Shown: one piece after another, positions 1 to 10,424 of the stretch | Position numbering within the stretch: the stretch's first letter is position 1 | How the letters are laid out: each line of letters begins with the position of its first letter | Assembly: GCA_002007465.1 (NCBI GenBank) | Contig: LNAC01000108.1 | Location: forward strand, 510,279-574,278 | Source: Ailurus styani | Lineage: Eukaryota > Chordata > Mammalia > Carnivora > Ailuridae | Direction: 5' to 3' | Length of the DNA stretch: 64,000 bases | Made by a program: the position numbers and the translations under genes | The notes under the pieces: generated by a model | What the model was told of the DNA's origin: nothing | The model's input: only the letters and a program-made list of their open reading frames with translations | Database searches by the model: none

Positions 1-445
1 TGCCAAGTCCGGGCACAGTGCGGGGCACCCTGAGGCCGCCTAAAAAAATGAGTGGCCTTCTCCCTCCTTCCGACCGAGGGCAAGGGCAAGAGGCCCCCAA
101 AGTCAAGGAAAGGCCATTCCCCGGAGGCCGCACACCCTCCTCCCCATCTGCCCATCCCTCACAGCCCTCAGGTCAGTTGCAGGATCAGAACGTTCCCGCT
201 ATGATCCTTTCAAATCCAGCCGCCCTGAAAGCACTTGGCCCCCCCGGGGAGCTCCTGTTCCAGAGCCGAAGAAACAGGCTGCGAGGGTTACCGGGCCAGA
301 AGACAGCGCGAGGGCGAAGGAGGGGCCGCCAGAGGCTTCTCGAGCCCCCTCCGCCCCCGAATTCGCAGGGCCACCTCCCGGGCCCCTTCCGTGCGCCGGG
401 CTTCGCGGAGGCTGCACCTCCTCGTCCCCGCCCCCCACCCCCACC
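1..445 (+). promoter_or_regulatory. GJA4: GC-rich 5' flank of GJA4, probable promoter side
   Basis: The GC and CpG content rises steeply from about 290 towards the assembly gap, with GC-box-like runs (CCCCGCCCCCC) near 427-445. The first GJA4 exon appears to end at 800, so this stretch is upstream of, or overlaps, its start. No TATA box or start site can be fixed because the gap removes 280 bases. Open frames here in several phases are GC-rich artefacts bridged through N. Confidence 0.5.
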
Positions 446-725
446 NNNNNNNNNNNNNNNNNNNNNNNNNNNNNNNNNNNNNNNNNNNNNNNNNNNNNNN
501 NNNNNNNNNNNNNNNNNNNNNNNNNNNNNNNNNNNNNNNNNNNNNNNNNNNNNNNNNNNNNNNNNNNNNNNNNNNNNNNNNNNNNNNNNNNNNNNNNNNN
601 NNNNNNNNNNNNNNNNNNNNNNNNNNNNNNNNNNNNNNNNNNNNNNNNNNNNNNNNNNNNNNNNNNNNNNNNNNNNNNNNNNNNNNNNNNNNNNNNNNNN
701 NNNNNNNNNNNNNNNNNNNNNNNNN
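446..725. other. Assembly gap (280 N)
   Basis: A run of 280 undetermined bases between C-rich sequence and GC-rich sequence. It probably hides the core promoter and part of the first exon of GJA4. Confidence 1.
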
Positions 726-800
726 AGCAGGGCTCCCGCGGGCGCCGCTCCGCCGTCGCGCTTCCCCGCTGCCACTGGGCCGCCCGCAGACAGGCAGGCG
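726..800 (+). other. GJA4: GJA4 non-coding exon 1 (3' part)
   Basis: A good splice donor, GGCAGGCG followed by GTGAGTGG, places an exon end at 800. Connexin genes typically have a short untranslated first exon and one large coding exon, and the distance to the acceptor at 1943 (about 1.14 kb) fits that layout. The 5' limit of this exon is unknown because of the gap. The exon call is an inference from the donor and the family layout. Confidence 0.55.
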
Positions 801-949
801 GTGAGTGGGGCTGGGGGGGTAGGGGTGCCACCTGCCAGCGAGCGGGGGACACGTCCGCCACCGGCTGGGGGCTGAGGGGGGCTGCGCGGTCGCGGGGAGC
901 CCCAAGGGCTACGCTCACCCAGTCTGCCCGCGGCCAGGCTCTCTGCTAA

Positions 950-1105
950 GTGAGTTCCAACCTTCTTTCATTGTGTTCTTACAACCCTAGGAGGGAAGAG
1001 CATTATTTCCATTTTATAGGAGAGGAGCCTCAGCTACTAAGGCTGACACTTAACGTTCGTTAGCAAGGGGGGAGTGAGGACCCACTGAGGTCTGATTCCA
1101 CAGCC
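950..1105 (-). repeat. MIR SINE fragment (antisense)
   Basis: It contains the typical antisense MIR core: a CCATTTTATAGG-like segment, then a GAG..CTCAG segment and a diverged tail ending near a TCTGATTCCA motif. The limits are approximate. Confidence 0.6.
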
Positions 1106-1807
1106 TGGCTCTAAACAGCTTTGCTCCAAGGAAGAAGCACCTCCCCTCACCCTTCCCTAAATCTCTTCCCCCAACTCTCCCCTCTCCTCCCCTCCCCAAG
1201 GTTCTGGGACCTCTGTGGCCTGTGCCTCAGCTCAGCTAGGACAATCCTTTCAAGAGTCCAGAATTTGGCAGCAACGGCTTGGTGGGGAGGGTTGGAGGGA
1301 GGGATGGGGAAAAGGGTAGGCTCAGTGTCCGCTGCAGTGGCAGGTGGTCACTATTGCTGACAGGTGGAACCACTACAGGATGCTGCCTTTAGCATCTCAC
1401 ACCCCTCCCACCCGCTCCCCACCACAAGCTCGAAGGTTAAAGTGAGGGCAGCTGGGTGCTACAATGGGCAGAAGAGTGGGGACCCCAGACTTCGGGCCCT
1501 CTGAGAAGCTGAAGATAGCACCACCACCACCCCCCAATCTGGGGACACACAGCCTGTCATGGGCAAAAGGAAGGAGGGGCATAGCACAACTGTGTGACCT
1601 TAGGTAGGTTCCTCGAATTCTCTGTTCCCATTAGCTCAGGAGCCTCAGCTGGATCCAAATCTTGAGCTGTCATCCTGCGGCTCCGGCTGGGAACAAGAGG
1701 GGCACAGATGTATGACAAGACAAGGACCCTAGCGGTATTTTGCCAGAACTTAGTAGCCATGGTCCAAAGATCAGCCTTTAGTCCTGATCGCCCTGCTGGG
1801 TATGAGC

Positions 1808-1868
1808 CCCCAGGCCAGTCCCTTCCCTCCTTGAGCCTCAGTGTCCCTGTAGGCAAAATGGGCACGGC
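1808..1868 (+). repeat. MIR SINE fragment (sense)
   Basis: The motif CTTGAGCCTCAGTGTCCCTG followed by GCAAAATGGG matches the sense MIR core. A weaker MIR-like piece lies near 1588-1640. Confidence 0.5.
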
Positions 1869-1960
1869 CACCCTCCCTGCAGATTTGTTGCTAGGACGAC
1901 TGAGGAGGGTGCCGCGCTGACAGTGTCCCCTGTCTCCCTGCAGACGGAGGCCCAGGAGCC

Positions 1961-2962
1961 ATGGGCGACTGGGGCTTCCTCGAGAAGCTGCTGGACCAGG
2001 TCCAGGAGCACTCCACCGTGGTGGGCAAGATCTGGCTGACGGTGCTCTTCATCTTCCGCATCCTCATCCTGGGCCTGGCTGGCGAGTCGGTGTGGGGCGA
2101 CGAGCAGTCCGACTTCGAGTGTAACACGGCCCAGCCGGGCTGCACCAACGTCTGCTATGACCAGGCCTTCCCGATCTCCCACATCCGCTACTGGGTGCTG
2201 CAGTTCCTCTTCGTCAGCACGCCCACCCTGGTCTACCTGGGCCATGTCATTTACCTGTCCCGGCGCGAGGAGCGGCTGCGCCAGAAGGAGGGGGAGCTGC
2301 GGGCGCTGCCGGCCAAGGACCCACGCGTGGAGCGGGCACTGGCGGCCATCGAGCGTCAGATGGCCAAGATCTCGGTGGCGGAGGATGGTCGCCTGCGGAT
2401 CCGAGGGGCGCTGATGGGCACCTACGTGGCCAGCGTGCTCTGCAAAAGCGTGCTGGAGGCAGGCTTCCTGTATGGCCAGTGGCGTCTCTACGGCTGGACC
2501 ATGGAGCCCGTGTTTGTGTGCCAGCGCGCGCCCTGCCCCTACCTCGTAGACTGCTTCGTCTCGCGGCCCACGGAGAAGACCATCTTCATCATCTTCATGC
2601 TGGTGGTCGGACTCATCTCCCTGGTGCTCAACGTGCTGGAGCTAGCTCACCTGCTGTGCCGCTGCCTCAGCCGGGGCACGAGGGCCCAGCGGGGCCAGGA
2701 CAGCCCCCCGACTCAGCGCACCTCCTCGGAGCCCTACCCTGACCAGGTCTTTTTCTACCTCCCCATGGGCGATGGACCCTCGTCCCCACCGTGCCCCACC
2801 TACAATGGGCTCTCCTCCAGTGAGCAGAACTGGGCCAACCTGACTACAGAGGAGAGGCTGGCTTCTTCCAGGGCCCCCCTCTTCCTGGACCCACCCCCCG
2901 AGAGTGGCCAGAAATCCCCCAGTCGCCCCAGCAGCTCTGCCTCCAAGAAGCAGTATGTGTAG
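1961..2962 (+). CDS. GJA4: Gap junction alpha-4 protein (connexin 37)
   Basis: A 333-residue connexin, the usual length of Cx37, recognised by near-identity to the human protein. Six subunits form a hemichannel; two hemichannels dock across apposed membranes to pass ions and small molecules, notably between arterial endothelial cells and between oocyte and granulosa cells. Four membrane segments lie at about residues 20-40, 77-97, 150-170 and 207-227. Extracellular loop 1 carries C54-X6-C61-X3-C65 and loop 2 carries C187-X4-C192-X5-C198, the six disulfide-forming cysteines of the family. The Ser/Pro-rich cytoplasmic tail ends SASKKQYV. The whole frame sits in one exon starting at 1944 after the acceptor, and the start context GAGCCATGG is strong. 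Residue 130 is Ile and residue 319 is Ser. The frame is intact. Confidence 0.98.
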   Translation: MGDWGFLEKLLDQVQEHSTVVGKIWLTVLFIFRILILGLAGESVWGDEQSDFECNTAQPGCTNVCYDQAFPISHIRYWVLQFLFVSTPTLVYLGHVIYLSRREERLRQKEGELRALPAKDPRVERALAAIERQMAKISVAEDGRLRIRGALMGTYVASVLCKSVLEAGFLYGQWRLYGWTMEPVFVCQRAPCPYLVDCFVSRPTEKTIFIIFMLVVGLISLVLNVLELAHLLCRCLSRGTRAQRGQDSPPTQRTSSEPYPDQVFFYLPMGDGPSSPPCPTYNGLSSSEQNWANLTTEERLASSRAPLFLDPPPESGQKSPSRPSSSASKKQYV

Positions 2963-3475
2963 GGTCTGGGGCTCCTGTCACCCAGCAGAGGGGCCCCGGG
3001 AAGTCTGGCTGCCGTGGATGCCCTCCCCAGGAAGACTGCAGGGAGGAGGGGGGGTGGGGGAAGCCGGTGCTTGCTGGCCAGGTGGCCTCATTGCAGCCTG
3101 TTTTTTAATATCTGGGGCCTTCCTGGTGAGCAGAGGGCACCGTGGTTTCCCTTCCAGAACATGACTTTGCCGCAGGCACGGACCAAGCCAGCTTGGGGTG
3201 CTCTTGGCCAGGGCTGTTGTGGCCTCTCTGGACTTTTTCATCTGGTTCAGAGCAAACCTGGAGCCAATTTCACCCCACCCTCATAGGAGATTCCCCTCTG
3301 CCCACGTGGCCATCAGAGGAAAAGGCTGGTCGAGGCTGCTGGGTCGGCCTTGATCACAGGCATGATGCCTGTGCTGGGTCTGGCCCTGTCCGGGGGACTG
3401 GTGTCTCATTCTCATCACTCCTTCCTAGTTCCACTGTTTATGCTTCTAAAATAAACAAGACTTGATCACAAGCTA
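2963..3475 (+). other. GJA4: GJA4 3' untranslated region
   Basis: About 510 bases between the stop codon and the region just past the AATAAA at 3450-3455. No competing signal lies between them, and no repeat was recognised in it. The exact cleavage site was not determined. Confidence 0.75.
3450..3455 (+). promoter_or_regulatory. GJA4: Polyadenylation signal of GJA4
   Basis: A canonical AATAAA about 490 bases after the stop codon, followed within 30-60 bases by GT-rich sequence (AGGTGTGTACCGATGTTGTC) of the kind that promotes cleavage. Confidence 0.8.
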
Positions 3476-5221
3476 GGTGTGTACCGATGTTGTCATGATG
3501 TGCCTCCGAGGGTTGGGGGGCAATTGCTTTGCCCATCTTTTCCTTTCTTTGCAGTTCTGTGTGATCTTTGACCTCTGCAACACCAACTCCACCCAGTACC
3601 TTAAACCCTCACACCCCTATATCAGCATCTCAGCGGTCCTGAGTCCTAAACACTTTTTGAAATGCCTCTGCCATGGTCCTCCTCTTTCCATCCCCCCTGC
3701 ATAGCCCCCCACAACCTCAGAGCCGTGCTAGTCCCCAACCCGCCCCATGGCCATCCAGTGCCCCAGGCACGCTGTGAGCAGTGTGCCTCCTTACTGGATA
3801 CTCTGCTACCCAAGCATGCCTGCCAGCCATGCCCTTCACAGTCCAGCTCCAATGGGCCCTGCACTCCAACCCCCTCATCCTGGGCCCCTCAGTATTTGGG
3901 GAGGCGGGCTTAGATCACTTACCTCCTCCTACCTTGGCCCTTTCTAGTCTGCCCACCAGAAACAGCAACAGAAGGGCCTGCATCCTGTCTCCTCCCCATG
4001 CATCGAAAACTCAGTAAGAATAGATGATAGCAGTACAGAGAAGTGGAAAGGACTGTGAAGGGACCAAACCTTGCCTGAGTCACAATGTTTGCAGAAAAAG
4101 AAACAGTGGAACTGGATCTAGACAGGTGGGTTGGAGTTCACTGGGAAGGTGAAGAGAACACGGAGTTATTAGAGCAGAGAACATTGTTTCTGCAAAAGCA
4201 TGAAGAGGCATGGTCAGGGGCTTCAGACAGTGCTTAAGGCTTGATGAGCCATCCAGGATGTGGGAGGTATGGCTGAGAATGAGCCCAGTGTTGGCAGAGT
4301 TGACCTTTCATGGAAGGCGACATGGGTGGAAGAGAACACTCGGGGGCCCTCCGGAAGCAAGCCAGTTGTCCTTCCCTACCCAGGGAGATCTGGGGCTGGG
4401 GTTGGAGGGGGGACTGGGTCCATTTCAGGGGGTCACCTGCCTCTTCTTGAGAGCTTTTGCAGCAGGTTGGCAACTTGTCCTCACTCCCATCAAGATAGGT
4501 GTCCAAAACACCAGTTCTGCACCCCTCACCCCAAAACTAACTTACTCACTACTTACCCATCAAGTCTGAATGCTCAGCCTGGGAAGTTACGGCCCTATAA
4601 CTCCTGGTTCCCCTTGTTCCCTCTGAATCACAGAGATCTCATAGACCAACCTCCTCACGGCTCCCCAGACTCATTCGGTTGTGTTCCCACCTTAGTCCTT
4701 TGCCACCCCAGAGCGCCTCTTTCCCACCCTTCCAAGCCCCACTGGTCCATTAAACACTACACCACCCTGGAAAAGGCAGTACCTGAGTGCGGAAAGGAAG
4801 ATGAGCTTTGACATCAGAGGGTCCTCTGTTTCCATGCTGCTTCTGACATGTACAAAGCCATGCCGTCTTAAGTCAATCATTTCACTTCTTTGAGTCTCTG
4901 TTCTAGCCTCTATAATATGCAAATAACATTACCTGCCTCACAAGTAACAAGACATAAAAACAAGAGAAAGCACAAGGTTGTTCCTGGCTCCTAGTAACCA
5001 TGCAGCAGAAGGAAGCCCTCCTTGATTTCTCTAGCCAGTCCCCAGTGATGATCTCTACCTCAGGAAATTGAACCACTGCTTAGTATGAGCCTATTTCATG
5101 TCCCCAGGGAGTCTCTAAGGGTCACTGGGGAGTCGCTTTTATTCTCCATGGGCCTACCCCATCATTCACTATGAAATAAGGGACTGAGTTAGACTTAGCA
5201 GAAAGCAGGCTGTTTGTGCAT
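3476..5221. other. Intergenic, mostly unrecognised
   Basis: Downstream flank of GJA4. Apart from one MIR fragment near 4840-4960 I recognise no gene or repeat. The open frames here, including one of 183 codons at 4260-4811, resemble no known protein and are not supported. Confidence 0.6.
4840..4960 (+). repeat. MIR SINE fragment
   Basis: TCAATCATTTCACTTCTTTG followed by AGTCTCTGTT, then an ATAATAAC-like part and ACCTGCCTCAC, follows the sense MIR consensus order. Confidence 0.55.
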
Positions 5222-5239
5222 AAGAAGGGCACAATCAAG

Positions 5240-5431
5240 GGGCACCTGGGTGACTCAGTGGGTTAAAGCCTCTGCCTTCGGCTCAGGTCATGATCTCAGG
5301 GTCCTGGGATCGAGCCCGTCATCAGGCTCTCTCTGCTCAGCAGGGAGCCTGCTTCCCCCTCTCTCTCTGCCTGCCTCTCTCCCTACTTGTGATTTCTCTC
5401 TGTCAAATAAATAAATAAATAACAATCTTTA
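5240..5431 (+). repeat. can-SINE (tRNA-Lys-derived), complete with target duplication
   Basis: It starts with the GGGCACCTGGGTGACTCAG head, continues through the B-box-like and CT-rich middle, and ends in (AATA)n and CAATCTTTA. It is flanked by an 18-base target duplication with one mismatch (5222-5239 and 5432-5449, AAGAAGGGCACARTCAAG), the mark of L1-driven insertion. Confidence 0.95.
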
Positions 5432-5449
5432 AAGAAGGGCACAGTCAAG

Positions 5450-5883
5450 AGACTGAGGTCCTCTTCCAAGGTATTCTCCCTGAGCCAGGGTGAGAGGGCA
5501 GATCTGTGGGTTAGAGGGTTGTCTTTTAGAGCCATCCCAACCTGAAGGTTCTAGAAGCCTGCACTTACAGTACGTATTCCCTACCCATCCTAGTTTGGAA
5601 AGGTGAGAGAAGAAAGGTTTAGATGAGTGAGGAGGATATCCTTCCCTTCCCTCAAAGTTCATCCATTCTGAGCTGGGTCTGGGGCCAGGGATCAGGCCAG
5701 GGACTTGGTTCTTGGGCAAGACTGGAGTTGGGTCCTAGGCTGGTGGCCACACAAACACAAAGGCAAATGGGCTGGGGTTTAAGGATGAGAATACTGTCGT
5801 GGAAATGGGGTCACACAGAGGGGGTGGGGGCAGGGCAGTAGGGTCAAGACTTAGGAAGAATGGCTATAAACTCCAATCCACCT
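5450..5883. other. Intergenic, nothing recognised
   Basis: GC-moderate unique sequence. No gene, RNA or known repeat was recognised. Confidence 0.5.
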
Positions 5884-6314
5884 TACTCGTTTCCTAGGGC
5901 TTTTGTAACAAAGCACCACAGACTGGGTGGCTTCAACAGAAACCTATTCTCTCAGAGTCCTGGAGGCTGGAAGTCTGAGATCAAGGTGTTGGCAGGGTCG
6001 GTTCCTTCCAGGGGCTGTGAGGCAAAGTCTGTTCCAGGCCTCTCTCCCAGCTTCTGGTGAGTTGCTGGCCGTCTTGGACACTCCTTGCTCCATCTCTGCC
6101 TTCACCTTCACATGGCATTCTCCCTCCATGTGTGTCTGTCTCTGTGCCCACACTTTTTCATAAGGTCATCAGCCATATTGGATTTTATGGCCATTCTAAT
6201 GACTTCATTTTAACTTGACGACCTCTGTAAGACCCTACTTCCAAATAAGGTCACATTCTGAGATTCTAGAGTTTAGGACTTCAGTGTACCTCTTTGGGGG
6301 GGACACAACCTACA
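5884..6314 (-). repeat. MLT1-type LTR (ERVL-MaLR), antisense
   Basis: Antisense MLT1 landmarks occur in order: CACCACAGACTGGGTGGCTT, AGTCCTGGAGGCTGGAAGTC, a CTTCACATGGC..TCTCCCTCC..TGTGTCT segment, AATAAGGTCACATTCTGAG and a final GGGGGGGACACAAC. This is a solitary, non-coding LTR fossil of the mammalian MaLR group; no internal region is seen beside it. Confidence 0.85.
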
Positions 6315-7499
6315 CCACCACCCCACAGGCCCCACCTCACCTCTAAGCACTAGTGGGGTGAGGCCAAGGAAAATGTTGAGTATGTGTTGGACTCAGGCAT
6401 CTCTTTGGTGACATGGGCCTGGATGGAACCCAGCACATTCCACCTCACTTCTTCCTCCCACCTGCCTATTCCTCACCACCACCAAAATCTAAGATGGTAA
6501 CAGGCAATTCTCAGTCATAGAAAGAGTCATAGGAGGCTTGACTCCTGCCTCCCACTCCTCACACTGACTTGACTCTGATCCTTTTCCCTCTCTGGGCCTC
6601 AGTTTGCCCCCTGTGAAATGAAAGGGTTGAACGAGAAACAGGTATGTGGCAATTAGCTACAAGGAGCATTGCAGGAAGTAACTTGTGACTAATCACTGGT
6701 CTAAAGCTCATGAGTGATGTGATATTTTCATCAATCAGAACGAATTCCTGATTGTTCCTATAATAAGATCAGTTCCAGTCACTTGAATTCACATTGCCTT
6801 CCTGAGTAGGAAAGAAAGGGACGGGGTTATGTGGAGTGCACTGGGAATTTTGCATAACCCAAGGTCATCTTATCTATGACCCATGGGAGCATGTGAACAT
6901 CATGGACCGCACGTAACAGAGCTGTCGGGCTGGGTGATGTCGAACCTCTTCCCAGTCTAACATGCTGACTCTACTGTGCTTGCTCCCTGGCCGCTGGGCT
7001 GCTGACCTCATGATTCTACCACCAGCCTCCAGTGCCTCCGCTGAGGATCCTTTGTTTCGTTTTTACACTAACCTCAGCATGACCCCTGACGTTTATAGGA
7101 AGAGATCTCCATGGATTGTTAGAACTTCTTTTTCCACCTTACAACTTCCCCCACCAGCCCTGGCTCTGACCCCAAGTGCCACACAAGGCTCAACCATTCT
7201 GTCCTTCCCGTGCAAGCACTGTAGCCACAGGCAGATAGCCACCAACCTGGTCCTCAGTCTGCTCCTATCCTTCCAGCTGACTCTAATTTCCAGAAGTCTC
7301 TGGCCCATCAGCACTCCCTCACTCCCCTGGGTGCTAGACATGATAGTCAAGGTGGTCAGGATCCAGATTATCACCTCTCTTGCCTCAAAACTTCTATCTC
7401 TATTAATGCAATGTAGGATTATATTAATGTTTCTATTTTCTTCTCTTTTCCATATACAGAAATATTTTCAGATTATAAATATCATGCATGATCATTGTA
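6315..7499. other. Intergenic, largely unrecognised, with one MIR
   Basis: It includes a sense MIR piece at about 6530-6680 (TTTTCCCTCTCTGGGCCTCAG). A 180-codon open frame at 6962-7504 has no recognisable domain, and its last part runs into fossil L1-like sequence, so I do not call a gene. Confidence 0.5.
6530..6680 (+). repeat. MIR SINE fragment
   Basis: CTCTCTGGGCCTCAGTTTGC followed by CCCTGTGAAATG matches the sense MIR core. Confidence 0.65.
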
Positions 7500-7890
7500 G
7501 ATGATGAGATCTCACCATGCAGGCATAGTAACTACTAATATTCAAAAATAATTCCTTTCAGGTTCTTCCATGAATATTTTTAAATAAAACCTGAATGTAG
7601 ATGTACATACAGTTTCGTATTCTTTTTTCATTTTACATAAATCATAAGCCTTTTCCCTATGTCTTCAAGTTGGAAACACTACTTAATGGCTTTATCATTA
7701 TCTACTTAACAATGACACTGATATTGGATTTTTAGGTTGTTTGCAATTAATTATCTTCTATTATAAATTGTACTGTGATGTAGATGCTTGTACATAAGTG
7801 TTTTCCAAATTGCCTATTTCCTTAAAAGAAAGACATTCCAAGAAGTAAAATTACTGGGTCAAAGGTATAGCATTTTTCATTTTAAAAAGT
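7500..7890 (-). repeat. Ancient L1 fragment (antisense)
   Basis: TTGTTTGCAATTAATTATCT, then TATAAATTGTACTGTGATGT and AAATTACTGGGTCAAAGG, is the reverse strand of an old mammalian L1. It is heavily diverged and no frame survives. Confidence 0.6.
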
Positions 7891-8559
7891 TAGGGGCTTT
7901 TTTCTGATTGTAGAAGTAATTCACTATGGATGATTCAGAAGCGAAGAAACACACAAGCAAATCCTAAGAAGGAAAGGCACTAGCCACTTCTGAGTGTGAG
8001 GGAGAAGGTGAAGCTGAAAACAGGAGAGCTGACTGAAGGCACAGGGACTGAGGATCCCCCTTTCCCCATCCTTGGGGGAATGGGACCCTGTTCTCAGAGG
8101 ACAACAAAGCAGAGTGGGAGGGGGAGACACCATGCAGAGTGCAGGATGGAGTAGCATAAAGAACACAGGGGAACTGCATGGAAGTTTACATACTTCATGG
8201 TGAGACCCTCAACTCCCCCCAGCTGGCTTCCAGAATGCTGGTTCTGGATGAGGCTATAAAAAGAGAATCTGATCTAGACCGCAGGCCATGGAAGGCTGCT
8301 TTGAGGAAGTGAGCCTCAGCCCACAAAAGGTGAGGAGGGATGCTCAGGGAAGAGATGGGGAGGGCGTCCCAGGCAGAGGGAGTAGGATTCTCCAGGCTCT
8401 GAAAGGAGGAGGCTTGATACATTATTCATGGTTCAGGACTTTTTTCTATATGACCTGCAAATTCCTTTCCAGAAAAAAATGATTTATGTATTCAATAGTG
8501 TTGTACAAATGTGCCCATTTCAAAGCACCCACACTAACATTATTAAAAATTTCTTAATT
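7891..8559. other. Unrecognised segment between old L1 pieces
   Basis: About 670 bases separating two antisense L1 fragments. Open frames of 60-80 codons on both strands overlap each other and resemble nothing known. It could be a later insertion or unrelated DNA; I could not find flanking duplications. Confidence 0.4.
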
Positions 8560-9290
8560 CCTCCGTTATTTTTAATCAGAAAAAAATATGATATCGCTTT
8601 TTAGTACATAAGCCCTGATTACTGGTGAGGCTGGACATTTTAAAACTACTTCTTCAGCACTTATGTTTCTTCTGTGGATTTTCATTGCCCATTCTTTTCT
8701 TGGGTTTTGGCGTTTTCTGATCAATTTGTTTAAGCTCTTTATAGAGAGAGGATGTCAGCTCTTTATCAGGCATATTTGTTATAAAAAACTTCCTTAGTGT
8801 GTTATTTTGTCCTTTCTAATCTCTATGCAGTCAAATTTATCAATTTCTTTCTGTATAATAATTTCATGTTTATACTGTTTTCCCCTCTCTAGAATTATTT
8901 TTCAGCTTCTAATGTTTGACCTGTCCTGAACATAATAGGAGACAAATAAATAATTATTGAATAAAATAAAGAATGAATAAATAAAGTTTAGCATATAAGG
9001 TGAGATGATAACTTTTCTCCCCCACTAACTAATGATCCCAGCAGCACTTACTGAATGATCCTTCCCACACTAATTTGTGACATCAGCTTGACCATAAACT
9101 ACATTTTTATACATAAAACAATCCATTTCTGGACTACCTAAAATCCTATTCCATTGATTTACTAATTCATATGATACTAACACTCTTCACATTAGTGTAG
9201 CTTTGTAACACATTCTAAAATCTGGTAGAATACCTTCTCCTCTGATTTTTTTACTTCTCTTCAGAATCCTGAAAGCCATGTATATATTCT
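8560..9290 (-). repeat. Ancient L1 fragment (antisense)
   Basis: AAGCTCTTTATAGAGAGAGG with TCAGCTCTTTATCAGGCAT, then CCTATTCCATTGATTTACT and AAATCTGGTAGAATACC, follow the antisense order of old L1 ORF2. It is probably the same element as the piece at 7500-7890. Confidence 0.6.
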
Positions 9291-9898
9291 CTAGGCAGGT
9301 GTTTGGAAGATCTGCTCAGTGGAATTTCTTATGGGATAGACCCATAAGAAAAGACCTAAAGATGTGTCCAGTAAGGGTTGCCGACGGAAACAGTCCCCTC
9401 CATGGCCTTGCGATGAAGAGAGGTCAGAAAGCCCCACCCATTCACTCTGAACATCCCAGGGATTTTGGTCCCCTTCCTGAAGATGAGAACACAGCCAACG
9501 ATGCCAAGCATTCCAGGAAAGCATCTTATATGAAAGAGTCTAAAACAAACCACTGAGTGCCCAGCCCAATGGACAATATATAGGTCCACACTACTGAAAA
9601 TTTCCAGAACACAGGAGACAAAGAGATGATCCTACAAATCTGCAGAGAAATTACAGAGTTCCATATGTGGTCTCAAGAATCAAGATAGCATAACACTTTG
9701 CAATAACACTGGAAGCTACAAGATGATAGATGCCTTCAAAATTCTGAGGAAAGTGGTTTTCAACCTGGAATTCTATACGCAGGCCAATGACTGATTTAGG
9801 AGACTATACACTCTGCAATTGTTTTAATAGCATGATTCCTTGAAGGTTTGAACAAACTTGTCTTTAAAGCCGGTTGGCATAACATAATAGAAAAAAAA
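9291..9898. other. Unrecognised segment, possible L1-derived end
   Basis: The part at about 9700-9800 (ACCTGGAATTCTATACGCAG) resembles the non-coding part of old L1 elements on the plus strand. The rest is not recognised. A 92-codon frame at 9278-9556 has no recognisable domain. Confidence 0.35.
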
Positions 9899-10095
9899 TT
9901 TTTTTAAGATTTTATTTATTTATTTGACACAGAGAGAGAGATCACAAGTAGGCAGAGAGGCAGGCAGAGAGAGGAGGAAGCAGGCTTCCCGCTGAGCAGG
10001 GAGCCCAATGCGGGCCTCAATCCCAGGACCCTGAGATCATGACTTGAGCCAAAGGCAGAGGCTTAACCCACTGACCCACCCAAGGCCCCCCCCCC
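9899..10095 (-). repeat. can-SINE (antisense)
   Basis: Starts with poly-T and AAGATTTTATTTATTTATTT, then the GTAGGCAGAGAGGCAGGCAG block and the antisense head ending CCACCCAAGGCCCC. It carries several substitutions, and no clean target duplication was found. Confidence 0.9.
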
Positions 10096-10120
10096 AAAAA
10101 AAGAAAAACAAAACAAAACT

Positions 10121-10322
10121 TTTTTTTTAAGATTTTATTTATTTATTTGACACACAGAGAGAGATTACAAGTAGGCAGAGAGGCAGGCAGAGAGAGAGGA
10201 GAGAGGAGGAAGCAGGCTCCCTGCCGAGCAGAGAGCCCGATGCGGGCCTCGATCCCAGGACCCTGGGATCATGACCTGAGCCGAAGGCAGAGGCTTTAAC
10301 CCACTGAGCCACCCAGGCGCCC
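10121..10322 (-). repeat. can-SINE (antisense), second of a tandem pair
   Basis: A near-consensus copy ending GAGCCACCCAGGCGCCC. AACAAAACTTTTTT-like sequence flanks both sides (from about 10112 and from 10323), consistent with a target duplication. It lies only some 25 bases from the previous SINE in the same orientation. Confidence 0.92.
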
Positions 10323-10424
10323 AACAAAACTTTTTTAAAAAAGAAAATTTCAGATTCTGTTCTGGGAAAATAAATAAATAAATAAAGCCAGTTGGACTTG
10401 ATGTCTGTTGTGGGGTTTTTTTTT

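Larger units (their letters stand above)
801..1943 (+). other. GJA4: GJA4 intron 1
   Basis: Bounded by a donor GTGAGT at 801 and an acceptor with a pyrimidine-rich tract ending CTCCCTGCAG at 1934-1943. It contains pieces of MIR at about 950-1105 and 1808-1868. No other feature was recognised in it. Confidence 0.6.

Noticed and set aside
18..918. Open frames of 189-285 codons around the first gap
   Set aside because: They are bridged through 280 undetermined bases and sit in a CpG-rich promoter region; low-complexity Pro/Arg/Gly content is a composition effect.
4260..4811. 183-codon open frame downstream of GJA4
   Set aside because: No recognisable domain, and the region is downstream of a clear polyadenylation signal with no other gene evidence.
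6962..7504. 180-codon open frame
   Set aside because: Ends inside antisense fossil L1 sequence and has no recognisable domain.
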